From Actinomadura rayongensis (GTDB lineage: Bacteria; Actinomycetota; Actinomycetes; Streptosporangiales; Streptosporangiaceae): DNA of 64,000 nt. Under the pieces are notes generated by a model. That model was given only the letters and a program-made list of their open reading frames with translations. It did no database searches and was not told the DNA's origin. How positions within the stretch are numbered: the stretch's first letter is position 1; every line of letters starts with the position of its first letter. This document shows positions 15,153 through 27,100 of the stretch, one piece after another. The stretch spans positions 63,325-127,324 of the forward strand of contig NZ_WUTW01000003.1 in assembly GCF_009831215.1 (NCBI RefSeq). Direction: 5' to 3'. The translations under genes and the position numbers were made by a program.

Positions 15153-18100
15153 CGGCGGCTCAGGCCGTCCGCGCGGCCTCCGCGTCGGCGGCGGCGACGA
15201 CCGCCGCGAGCAGGCCCGGGAACGCGGCGTCGAAGTCGTCGCGCAGCGTGTTCATCTTCGAGGTGCCGACGTAGTACTGCCGGATGATCCCGGCCTGGCG
15301 CAGGACCCGGAAGTGGTGCGTGCCGGTGGAGCGGGAGACCGTGAAGTCGAACGTGCCGCAGGCCATGTCCCCGGGGGCGTTGGCGAGCTGGCGGACGATG
15401 CCGCGCCGCACCGGGTCCACGAGGGCCTCCAGGACGTCCGGGATCACGGATCAGCGAGCTCGCAACGCCCGTCGGTGACCGGTATCCGGTGACGGCGGTG
15501 GAGGTCCCGTCGTAGCCGAACGTCTCGGTGCCCGGGGCTCCCGTCCGGGTGGCGGTCCGGCCGAGCGCGTCCCGTCGATAGGTGATGGCCTCGGCGCCGG
15601 CCTGCGCCGATGTCAGCTCCCCGAATCCGTTGTAGCCGTAGGTGACCGTCGGGGCGTCCGTACGGGTGACGCCGGTCAGGTTGCCGTCGGCGTCGTAGGT
15701 GCGGACCGCACCGTCGCTGGATCCGGTGGCCTGACCCGACGCGTCGTACGTCGTCGTGACCTTGGGGCCGCTGCCGTAGCGAATGGAGGTCCGGTTGCCC
15801 CTGGCGTCCCATTCGTAGTTCTGGGTGTCGCCGTTGTCGGGATTCGCGGTGATCAGCCGCCCGGCTCCGTCGTACCGGTAGGTCGTCGTTCCCGAACCGT
15901 CATTGCCCGGGACGTGCTGGACGAGCTTGGTGATCTGACCGTCGTCGTTGTAGGAGGCCCGCAGGTCGTACGGCTCGGTCTGGGCACCGGTGACCTTGAC
16001 TTTTCCTTGAATCGAGGTGGGAAGCCCTGATCCGTCGAACTCACGGGTGACGGGCGACACCCGGGCATTCGGGTCACGGGTCTCGACCGTCTGCCGATCG
16101 GCCCCGAAACTGTAGATCTGGTTGAGGTTGGTCGGACCGCGAATCTCCGCGAGCCGACCGTCGGCCCCGTACCGGTAGGTAGTCGGCTCGCCCTCCGGCG
16201 GTGCGCGTCCCGCCAGACGTCGCGCGACGTCGTACGTGTAGGTGACCTGACCGGTACCGTCGTTGCTGGTCAGGGGCAAGCCCCGATTGTCGTAGGTCAG
16301 ATCCACCGCCCGCTGCCCGGTGACGGCGTGGGTCAGACGGCCGGCGTCGTCGTACGCGAACGTACGCTGGTCGGTTCCCGAGGTGAGCCCGGTCAGCCTT
16401 CCCGCATCGTCGTAGGTGGCCGTGGTCGTGCGACCCGACGGACGGCTGGTGGTGAGCGGCCTGCCCTCGGCGTCGTAGGAATAGGTGGTCACTCGTTCCG
16501 TGGGGTCGGTCTCACTGGCCAGACGCCCGAGGCCGTCATAGGCGAAGGTGCGGGTTCCGCCGCCGGGCAGAGTCAACCGGGTCGGTTGGCCTGCCGCGTT
16601 ATAGCGGTAGCTGCTCCGATTGCCCAAGGGATCGGTGGCAGACGTGAGTTCGCCGGAAGAAGCGTAGGTATAGGTGTATTCACGTCCGCTCGGAGAGGTG
16701 ACCTTGGTGACGTTGTCGGTGATGTCGTAGGCGTACTTCGTGGATCGGCCGCGTTGGTCCGTGACCCGGGTGCGGCGGCCTCTCGAGTCGTAGGCGATCG
16801 TCTGCCCGGAGATTTGCGTACTGCCGGTCAATCGGTTGATCTGGGTCGGCTGGCCGGCGGCGTCATAGGTGTATTCGGTGGTGGCGGAGCCGTCGAAGGC
16901 CCGGAGCACCCGTCCGTAGTCGTCATAGGTGGCGGTGGCGGTGACGCCTGCGGGGTCGACGGTCTTCACCGGATTGCCCATGGCGTCGTACTGGACGGTC
17001 CAGCTCGCCCCGGTGATGTCACTGGTGACAGCGGGACGCCCCATCGCGTCATAGCCGGTCCGCTGCACGACGCCCGTGGGATCGGTCGTCGCCGTCCGGT
17101 TCCCGGCGGTGTCATAGGCGTAGAGGGTGGTGTGCTGAAGCGGGTCCGTGGCGCTGATGACCCGGTTGGCGCCGTCGTACTGATAGGTCCATTTCTGACC
17201 GACACGGTCGGTGCGTGTGCTGAGATTCCCGCTCAGGTCGTAGGTGAACGACTCGGTGCTGTCGTCGGTCGTGTCCGTCGTGTTGCCGCGGAAGGTCCGG
17301 GTGCTCATCCGGCCGAGCGGGTCGTAGGTCGCGGTGGTGACCTGCCCCATCGGGTCGGTCTGCTTGAGCATCTGTCCGGCCAGGTCGTACTCGCGTTCGG
17401 TACGGCGCCCTGACGACTCGACCGTGGAGACGTTTCCGTCGTCGTCGTAACCGATGTCGGTGGTCTCGCGGCCGTCGAGCCGGCGAACCATTCTGCCGAG
17501 GGGGTCGCGGACGACCATCTCCACCAGGCCGACCCCGTCCCGGATGGTCTGAGTCCGGGTGCGGTCGCTGTAGTTGATGATCGTGTCACGGCCGAGCGGA
17601 TCGGTTCTCCTGGTCACTCGGCCGGTCGCGTCGTAGGCCAGCGTGATCTTCTTGCCGTCCGGGCCTGTCACGACGGTGCGGTTGCCCGCTGGGTCGTAGT
17701 CGTAGGTCCACTTCGGTCCCGTCCAGTCGGTGCTCTGCGGGGACCAGTAGCCGACGAGCAACCCCATCGCGTTGTACTCGTAGCGTTCGGAGAAACCGTC
17801 GGGAGTGTCGTTCCGCACCATCCGACCGTCGATGTCGTAGACGACCCGGGAGACGTTGCCGAGCGAATCGGTCGTGCGCGTCACGCGTCCGGCGGGGTCA
17901 TGGCCGTAGGTGATGATGCCGCCGTCCTGGGCGACGAGCTTCGTCGCCCACCCCTCGGGCGAGTACTCCTGACGGATCGTCTCGCCGCGCGGGTCGGTAT
18001 AGCGCGTGGGTCGCCCGAGCGGGTCGTATCCGAAGGTGGAGGTCTGCCCGGCGGGATTCTTCACACCGCTCAGCACTCCGTCGGAGTCATAAAGGTACTC

Positions 18101-21100
18101 AGCCACGCGGCCGAGTGGATCGGTGAGCGAGACCGGCTGCCGGTCGTCGTTGAAGGCGACCGTGTAGGTCCCGCCCCTCGGCTGGGTGACCTTTTTGAGC
18201 TGGCCCCACGGGGTGTACTCGAACATGCGCTTTTCACCGAGCGGATCGGACACCGACGTGACACGGCCCAGCGGGTCATGCCCGAAGACCGTTCGCGCCC
18301 CGGTGTTGTCCACCGTGGCGACCAGATCGCCGACCCCGGTGCCGAACTCCTGAGTCTGCTTCCGCCCGAGTGGATCGGTGACGGTGGTGACCCGGCCGAT
18401 GGAGTCATAGGTGTAGCGGGTCACTTTGCCGCGTTGGTCGGTGTAGGTCGCCAGGCGCTCGTTCTCGTCATAGGTGCGCTTGACCGTCGTGCCGTCGGAA
18501 AAGGTGCTGACGAGGGGCTGGCGTTCGGAGTTGAACGTTGTGCTGGCCATGGTTCCCCCGGGGCTCATCTCCAGCACCGGGTTCCCCTTCGCGTCGTACA
18601 GCCGCCCTGTGGCGGACGCACTGTAGTTGCGAAGCCGCTGGTTCGGAACGCCTTCAACGGTGACGATCGGTCGGCCTTCACCGTCATAGACGATGTGCCG
18701 GCCTGACCTCTCCGTCTGCTCGTGCACCAGGCGTCCGGCCCAGTCGTATTGCTGTACGGTCTCGGCGCCGTCCGGCCGGGTCACCGTGGTCGTGCGTTCG
18801 GCGGCGTCGTAGGTGAACGACGTTCGCCCCTGACCCTGCTGTTCGATCCAGGCGACCTTGCCCTCGGCGTTGTAGCCGACGTTGAGCTTGACCTTGCCGT
18901 CGGGGGTGGTGACCCGGGTCAGCCGGCCATCGGCGTCGTAGGAATAGGTCTCGGTCTTGCCGTCGACTCCGGTGACCGATGTCAGACGCTCACCGGTGTA
19001 GCCGTACTGGGTGGTCCGGTTCTGGGAGTCCGTGATCCGCTGCACGACACCCGACGCACGGTCATAGGCGAGGTACCGGCCCGAGACACCGACGACCTTG
19101 ACGGGATGACCGTTCTCCCGCTCGACCTGGATCTTGTGGTTCTTGTCCCCGAGGGTCATCTGGGTGAGCGCGCCGGCGGTGTCGAAGTGGTAGCCGGTCT
19201 TGTCGGCCAGCCGCACGGTGGTGCCGTTCGCCTCGGTTTCCAGATCGGCGTTTACTCCGGGGACGGGGACATTTCCCGCGGCGGGATCAGTCATGAACGG
19301 CAGCGTGCTGCCGTCAGGAAGCGACATGCTCAGCATGCCGTTCACATTCGACAGTTTCTCAGAGAACGCCGATACCCAGCCGTTCCCCAGGTCTCCGGAG
19401 GTGGTGGCATCGCCCGAGTGGTAGGTGCGGGTCGCGGCGATGGCCTTGCCCGCGTCCTCAACGGACATGTCCGTGGCGGTGTACTCCAGCGTTCCGGAGA
19501 ACGTGTCCACCGGCCCGATTCGGGGGCTTTGGGAGCGATTGAGGGAGATCGGAATCGAAGCGGGAGGCACGGAGAGGGCCGGGCCGGCGTTGAAAGTGTA
19601 GGACAGCGGCTTCACCTGGCCCGCGGCGCACTTCGGGTCCGTTGAATACTGGATCGGCGGGTTGTTGGCGTCCGCCGCCGCCTTGTCCATGCATTCAGGA
19701 AGATGACTGGAATTGAGATCGTAATTCCACCAGTTCTGGGAATACTCAGCCAGGTCTCTCCCGCCGTATCCGGACATCCTCCTTACTCCGCCAACGAGCG
19801 CGTTGTAGCGCACATCGACTCCACTGCGGACCGGGGTATTCTCAATTCCGGCTACATCGATTTTACTATAGACAGTATTGAACCAAAATCTCACTTTTAT
19901 ATCATGGTCACTCAAGAAGCCGAATCCAGAGAATTCGATTGAGTCGTCAAAAGTATTCCCAATCGCCTCTACCACTCCCCCCGAGCCTGATACCGTTAGG
20001 CCACAATGAGAACTCCCAAACCTATTACCATAGATGCCGTAATAGCTGCGCGGATCCGAACCTTGGTTGCTGAGTTCGACTCCGTCATACTCGTTGTGCA
20101 TGAATGTCGACGATGAGATGACAAGGTTCGAATTCCATGCACTAACAGCGCCGCCATTGACGCCACCGCAGATGGAAGCGCCTCCGCCCCATGCCCCATA
20201 GCGGACATCCGTGTTGTCCAGTACGCTCAATCCCTCCTTGCTGGCATTAGCGAACATGACGTTCATCCAGTCGCCCTCTTGCGGCGTGGATGCGCTCCCG
20301 TCGCCATTGGTGTCCCCGAGCACGGCGTCATCCTTGATCGATGTGAAGATGACCCGGCGACCGGGGGTCCCTAGCGAAAGAACCTTACCGCTAACCGAAA
20401 TAGCCGAGTTGTAGCGCTTGAATTTGACGACAGTTCCGGGAAGGAGGGTCAGAGTCGCCCCAGAGGACACAGAGAGGTTCTCGACCACGTACGGCGATCC
20501 CGTTGGTCCCCACGTAGTGTCTGCGTCGATTCGCGCGATGGAATCGAGGATTGTCGGTCCCGGAGTGGTGACCGGCTCGATCAGCGCATTCGGATTCCTC
20601 GCGGGTGGGGGCTGAGCGGGGCCGGTCCCGGCTTTGGGTATGACCGGATTCGAGGTCGACACTGCTCCGCCGGCGCCGACCGAGACCTTGAAGGTATACG
20701 GCGTTCCATTAGTCAGGCCGGTGAACGTCGCGGAGGTCGTGCCGCCAGGGATGTCCTGGGCGCCGCCGCCGGGCGACGCCACCACGAGGTAGGACGTGAC
20801 GTTGTCGACGCCGGCCGGTTTCGTCCAGCTGACCGCCGCCGAACCGTCTCCGGAGGTCGCGACGACATTGGTCGGAGGTCCGGGCGCTCGGGCGGGGGTG
20901 ACCGCGCTCGACGTCCGCAGCGTCCCCGTGCCGAACGCGTTGGTGGCCGCGACCGTGAACGTGTAGGCGGTTCCGTTCGTGAGCCCGTCGATCTGTGTCC
21001 AGGAGGTCCGGGCGTCCGTGGTGACCGTCCGTCCGCCCGGTGCCACGGTGATCACATAGCCGGTGAGGTCGCCGCCGTCGGTCGGTGGGCCCCAGCTTAG

Positions 21101-24100
21101 TCCGGCGGCGCCGTCGCCCGGCCAGGCCGTGACCGAGCCGGGACTGCCGGGAAGACCGACCGGAACCACCGGCTCGGAAGGCTCCGAGGTCACGGAGGTG
21201 CCGTCCGAGTACGACGCCGTGACGATGAACGTGTAGGAGTTCCCGTTCGTCAGCCCCGTGACGGTCGCGGTCGGACTGCCGGGCGCGGCGGTCGCGGTCT
21301 TGCCGCCGGGCGTCGAGGTGACCGTGTACGACGTGACCGTCGTCGCGGAGCCGGGGGCCGGTTCCGCCCAGTTCACCGTGGCTCGGCGATCACCCGCGAC
21401 GGCGGTCACATGGCTGGGCGCCGTGACCGTGCCGGTGGGAACGACCGACGCGGAGGGTTCGGACGCGGGTCCGGTGCCGACCGCGTTCGTGGCCGCGACC
21501 GTGAACGTGTACGCGGTCCCCGGCCTGAGGTCGGCGACCGTCGCGGTGGTCGTCGTCGTAGTGACCGTCCGGCCGCCCGGCGTCGCGGTCACCGTGTACG
21601 AGGTGATCGGGGAGCCGCCATCGGCGGGCGCGGACCACGTGATCGCGGCCTGAGCCGCGCCCGCCGTCGCCACGACCTGCGTCGGCCTGCCCGGGACCTG
21701 GCCGGACGCGGGCGTCACGGGGGTGGTCGGGGCGGACCGCGGACCGATCCCCATGTCATTAACGGCGGCGACGTCGAAGGTGTACGCAGTTCCGTTCACG
21801 AGGCCGGTGACGGTCGCGGTCGTGGCCACAGGCCCTACGGTCATCACGGTGTCACCGAGATCGGACATCACCCGGATCCGGTAGCCGGTGAGCGCCAGGC
21901 CGCCCAGGTCCGCGGGCGCCGCCCAGGTGACCCTCGCCTGCCGGTCACCGGGCAGCGCGGTCACCTGGGTGGGCGCGCCCGGCACGGCGGCGGGGGTGAC
22001 GGCTCTGGACGGCGCCGATGTAACGCTGCCCCCGTCGCGGTAATGGACGGTGACGGTGAAGGTGTACGCCGTGCCGTTGGTGAGTCCCCCGATGGTCGCC
22101 GAGGTGACGTCGCTCGCGACCGTGGTCGTCTGGGTGTTCGGGGTCGTCGTGACGGTGTAGGAGCTGATCTCCGTCTCGTTCCGGCCATCAGGGGCGAGCC
22201 AGCTCACCGTCGCAGAGCCGTCCCGGGGAGTGGCTTCGACCCGGCCGGGAGCACCCGGGGGCGGGTCGACGAAGACCTCGGTGGACGCCTCCGACGGCGC
22301 GCTCTCGATCCCGGCCGCGTTGACGGCTCGCACGGTGAAGACGTAGCCCGCTCCGGGAACCAGGTCCGTGACGTCGGCGGAGGTCGCCGTGGCAGGCACA
22401 GTCGCCGAGAAGCCGCCGGGATCGGAGGTGACGACGAAACCGGTGAGGGGCGCGCCTCCGTCGTCGTCAGGGGCCCGCCAGGTCACCGTGGCAGTGCCGT
22501 TCGCCGCCGTGGCCGCGACCTCGGTGGGGCTCCCGGGCGGTCCCACGGGGATGACGGGAGTGGTCGGTTCCGACGCCGCGCCGTTTCCGGCGACGTTGGT
22601 GGCGTAGACGGTGAACGTGTAGGCGGTGCCGTTGGTCAGTCCCTGCACCGCCGCGGTGCGGGCATCGGCGGGCACCGTCGTCGTACGCCCGCCCGGTGAC
22701 GACACAACGGTGTACGAACTGATGGGGGCACCGCCGTCAGAGGCGGGGGCCGTCCATGTCACCGTGGCCTGCCGGTCCCCGAGTACGGCGGCGGCCCCGG
22801 TCGGCCGGTCCGGGACCGCGGCCGGGGTGACCGGCGCGGACTGGTCCGACACAGGGCCCGTCCCACGAGCGTTGGTCGCGGTGACGGTGAAGGTGTAGGC
22901 CGTGCCATTGGTCAGGCCGGTCACGACGACCGAGCGCTGATCACCGGAGACCGTGGTCGTCTGCCCGCCGGGAGAGGACTTGACCGTGTACGAGGTGATG
23001 GGGAGACCGCCGGTGTCGCCCGGCTCCGTCCACGAGACGGTCACCTGGGTGCTGCCGAGCTGCGTCGTCGGCGCGGCGGGCTTTCCGGGGACGTCGACCG
23101 GCGTGACGGGAGCGGTCGGACTCGACTGCGCGCCGTCGCCGCCCGCGTTCCGGGCGGCGACGGTGAACGTGTAGGCCGTGCCATTGGTCAGGCCGGTCAC
23201 GGTGGCGCTGGTGGCTCCGGCGGACGCGGTGGCGGTGAGCCCGCCCGGCGACGAGGTGACGACATAGCCGGTGCGCGCCGACCCGCCGTTCGCAGCCGGC
23301 GCCGTCCAGGTGACGGTGGCGCCGCCGGGCTTGGCGGTCGCCGACACCTGGGTCGGCGGGCCGGGCGGGATGTCGACCCCCACGGTGACCTGGCCGACAG
23401 CGTCCGCCTGGGGGTCGAGGACGATCGTGTACGGGCCGGTGGCGGGCAGAGTGATCGGGCCGAAGGTACGGGCGGTCGAGGTCAAGGTCTGCGCGGCCAC
23501 CAGTTCGGACTGGTCGGCGCCGACGATCGAGACTTTCAGGTTCCCGGCGCCGTAGGAGTTACCCGTCAGGTTGACCACCACAGGGGTGTCCTTCTGACCG
23601 GAGAAGGTGACGGTGCCGTTCTTTCCTGCCGCGGTGATGACGGTGGTGGTGGCGCCGCCGACCGTGACCGAGGTGGCGACATCTCCCGATTCGCCGGTGA
23701 CCTGAGCAGCCACTCCGCCAGCGGCATCCATTTTGGGGTCGATGAGGAAGGTGTATGTCCCGTCTGCGGGCAGAGTCAGCGGACCGTACGTGTACGCCCC
23801 GTTACTCCAGTAGGGCGAACCCGTCTGCATGACGGTGCCGTCGGGCTTCAGCAGGGACGGGGTGGCATTGCCGTAGCCATAGGTCGAATTGGAGAGCTTG
23901 AGGCTTACCTGCTGTCCGACGGTTCCGGCGAACTGGATACGGCTGTTCTGGCCCGGAATCGAGGTGGCGACCTGGACGGCCGGACCGTTGACGGTGGCCG
24001 AGAGAACCTGGTCGGCAACCTCGAAAACCTGAACGCGCACCGAACCCGTCACGTCATCCAACGGATCCACTACAACCGAATACTCACCAGCCGACGGCAA

Positions 24101-27100
24101 AACCAACGGCTCAATCACGTACGAACCAGACCAATACTTGTACGGAGCGACCAACTCAGATCCACTCGGACCCACCAACGACACCGCAGCCTTGCCATAC
24201 ACAAACGACGACCCCGAAAACCCAGCGCTAACCCGCTGACCAGCAGAACCAGAAAACCGAACCAAACTCCGCTGACCAGGAACCGACGTAGAAACCTGAA
24301 CCGCCGAACCACCAACAGACGCCGCAAGAACCTGATCGGCAACCTCGAAGACCTGAACCCCCACCGAACCCGTCACATCATCCAACGGATCCACCACAAC
24401 CGAATACTCACCAGCCGACGGCAAAACCAACGGCTCAATCACATACGAACCAGACCAATACTTGTACGGAGCGACCAGCCCAGATCCACTCGGACCCACC
24501 AACGACACCGCAGCCTTGCCATACGCAAACGACGACCCCGAGAAATGCACGCTCACCCGTTGACCAGCAACACCCGAAAAACGAATACGCCCGTCTTGAA
24601 GCGCGACGGTCGTGGTCAGGGTGACCTTCGGCCCGCCGATCTGAGCATCGAGCACGATGGCGCCTGGCGGCGTCACGGACGTTGACGGTGTCGAGCCCGG
24701 GCTGTCGCCGACGCTGTTGGTGGCCTTCACGGTGAAGGTGTAGGCCGTGCCGTTGGTCAGGCCGGTCACGGTGGCGCTGGTGTCGCCGGCCGCGGCGGTG
24801 GCGGTGAGTCCGCCCGGTGAGGACGTCACGGTGTAGCCGGTGATCGGGGAACCGCCGTCGTCGGCGGGGGCCGTCCAGGACACCCTGGCCTGCCGATCGC
24901 CGGGCACCGCGGTGACCTGGGTGGGTGCGCCGGGCGCGGAGGGGGACGTCAGCGCGGTGAACGTCCTCGACAGGGTCACGGGCGTGGACGCCTCGGACGA
25001 GGCACCCGTGCCCCGGGCGTTGCGGGCACGGACGGTGAACGTGTACGTCGTGCCGTTGCGCAGACCGGAGAAGGCCAGCGACGTACGACGGGTCCGCATC
25101 GTGGCGCCACCGGGCGTGGCCGTCACGGTGTACTCGGAGACGGGTGCGCCCCCGCTGTCGCGCGGCGGGGTCCAGGACACGGTCGCGCTGCGGTCCCCGG
25201 GCGCGGCGGTGACCTGGGTGGGTGCCGCGGGCTTCCCGGTGGGGGTGACGGGTTCGGATGCCGCCGAACGTTTCCCCGGCCCCGCAGCGCTACGGGCCGC
25301 GACGGTGAACGTGTAGGCGGTGCCGTTCTTCAGGCCCGTGATCAGGGCCTGCTTCTGGCCGCGGGTGACCTGCACGGTCTTCCCACCGGGCGCGGACGTG
25401 ACCGTGTAACCGGTGACCGGAGAGCCACCGGTCCTGCTCGGCGGCGTCCAGCTCACGGTCGCCCGGCCGTCACCCGCGGTCGCTCTGATCGCGGTGGGTG
25501 CTTCTGCGGGAGCCGCGGGAGTGACGACGCGGGACGCCGCCGACTCCGTGCCCGTCCCAGTGGAGTTGGCCGCGGTGACGGTGAGGGTGTACGGCTGCCC
25601 GTTCTTCAGACCGGTCACCGTCGCCGTGGTCTTGCCGCCCACCACGGTCGCCGTCTTCCCACCCGGTTTCGCGGTGACGGTGTAGGAGGTGATCGGACGT
25701 CCCCCGTTGTCGGCGGGAGCCTTCCAGGTGAGTGTCGCGGTGGTGTTCCCGGCTGATGCCGACACCGCCGTGGGTGCGCCGGGCGGACCCACGGGCGTCA
25801 CACCTGCGGACGGCGGCGACGCGGCGGACCGGCCGAGCGGATTCTCGGCGGTGACCGTGAACGTGTACCCCCTGGCGTTGGTCAGGCCCGTCACGGTGGC
25901 ACTCGTCTTGTCGGCGGAGACGTGCGCCGTCATCCCGCCGGGTGCGGAGGTGACCGTATAGCCGGTGATCGCGGAGCCGCCGTCGTCGGCGGGCGCCGTC
26001 CACGTGACCGTGGCCTCGGTGTCACCGGGCGTGGCCGTCACAGCGGCCGGGACACCGGGTGTTCCCAGGGTTCGAGCGTAGCCCTGGAGGTCCGCGTTGA
26101 TCGTCACCGCGGAGTCTCCGCCGTTCTCGATCACGACCCTGCGGGTTCCGGTCCCCGGCAGTCCGACGATCACGGACCCGGTGGTCCTCGCCCCCGCGTT
26201 ATACGGCAGCGCGGCCGGCCGGGCCGCGCCGCTTCCGGCGGATTCGGGACGGACGCGCAATGTTCCGGCTCCGGAGCTGCGCGTCGTGAGCCCGAGGACG
26301 AGCGCGGTCAGCACGGACTCCTGCATCGGAAGCCGCTTCTGGGTGCTGAGGTCGAGGGTCGTCGTATGACCGGGCTTGAGCGTGACGTCGCCCGACGTCA
26401 GCGGAAGTGGTGCCGTGGGCACCAGGCGTTGGCCCCGATCAGCCCGGTCACCGGTGTCGCTGAAGTAGCCGGCCAGCGCGACGGAGACCTCGACGGCGGC
26501 CGAGCCATGGTTACGGACGATGTAGCCGGCACTGGACGGCGTCGTGACCAGCGTATTGGTCGTCGTCCGGCCCGCTGCGTACGTGACCTGCGGGCGCTCG
26601 GTCCCGTTTCGTCCGACGGGTGTGAGACTCACCGTGCCCGGTGCCGACCCACCCGGTGCCCGGACGGCGATCTGGAGCATCACCGCCTGGGTCTTGGCCG
26701 GCAGTCCGAGGTCCTTCGGCGGAGTCAGCGTGCGGGCGCTCTCCCCCGGCAACGCGTCGATGCGCCCGATCGGATCGTACGGGCGGGCGGCGAACCCGCC
26801 CGCGGGGACGGTTCCGGGGCTGTCGAGCATGTAGCCCTCGACGTCGATGCCGACCTTCACCGACTCGGACCCACGGTTGACCAGCAGGACTCGTCCGTCG
26901 GTGCCGAGCCTGAGCAGCGCGAAGGCACGGGTTCGGGCCCCCGGCTCATATGCGAGGGTGCGTGCGGTCTCCTCGCCCTGGCGCACATCACCGTTCGGAT
27001 GGGCGAGAAGCTCACCCGAGCCCCGGCCCGACACGGTGATCTGGGCCGCGACCGCCGCCACCGACCGGTCGGGAATCCCGGCCTGACCCGCCACCAGAAC

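Noticed and set aside
14990..15447. Open C-terminal 152 codons of the giant protein
   Set aside because: This part reads ArsR DNA in the wrong frame and then the complement of tyrosine phenol-lyase; it has no RHS or toxin character and is an open frame only because of high GC.
20640..26060. CRISPR-like or satellite array
   Set aside because: The periodic DNA words every ~275 bases are codons of FN3 domains in one continuous reading frame, with no fixed spacers.
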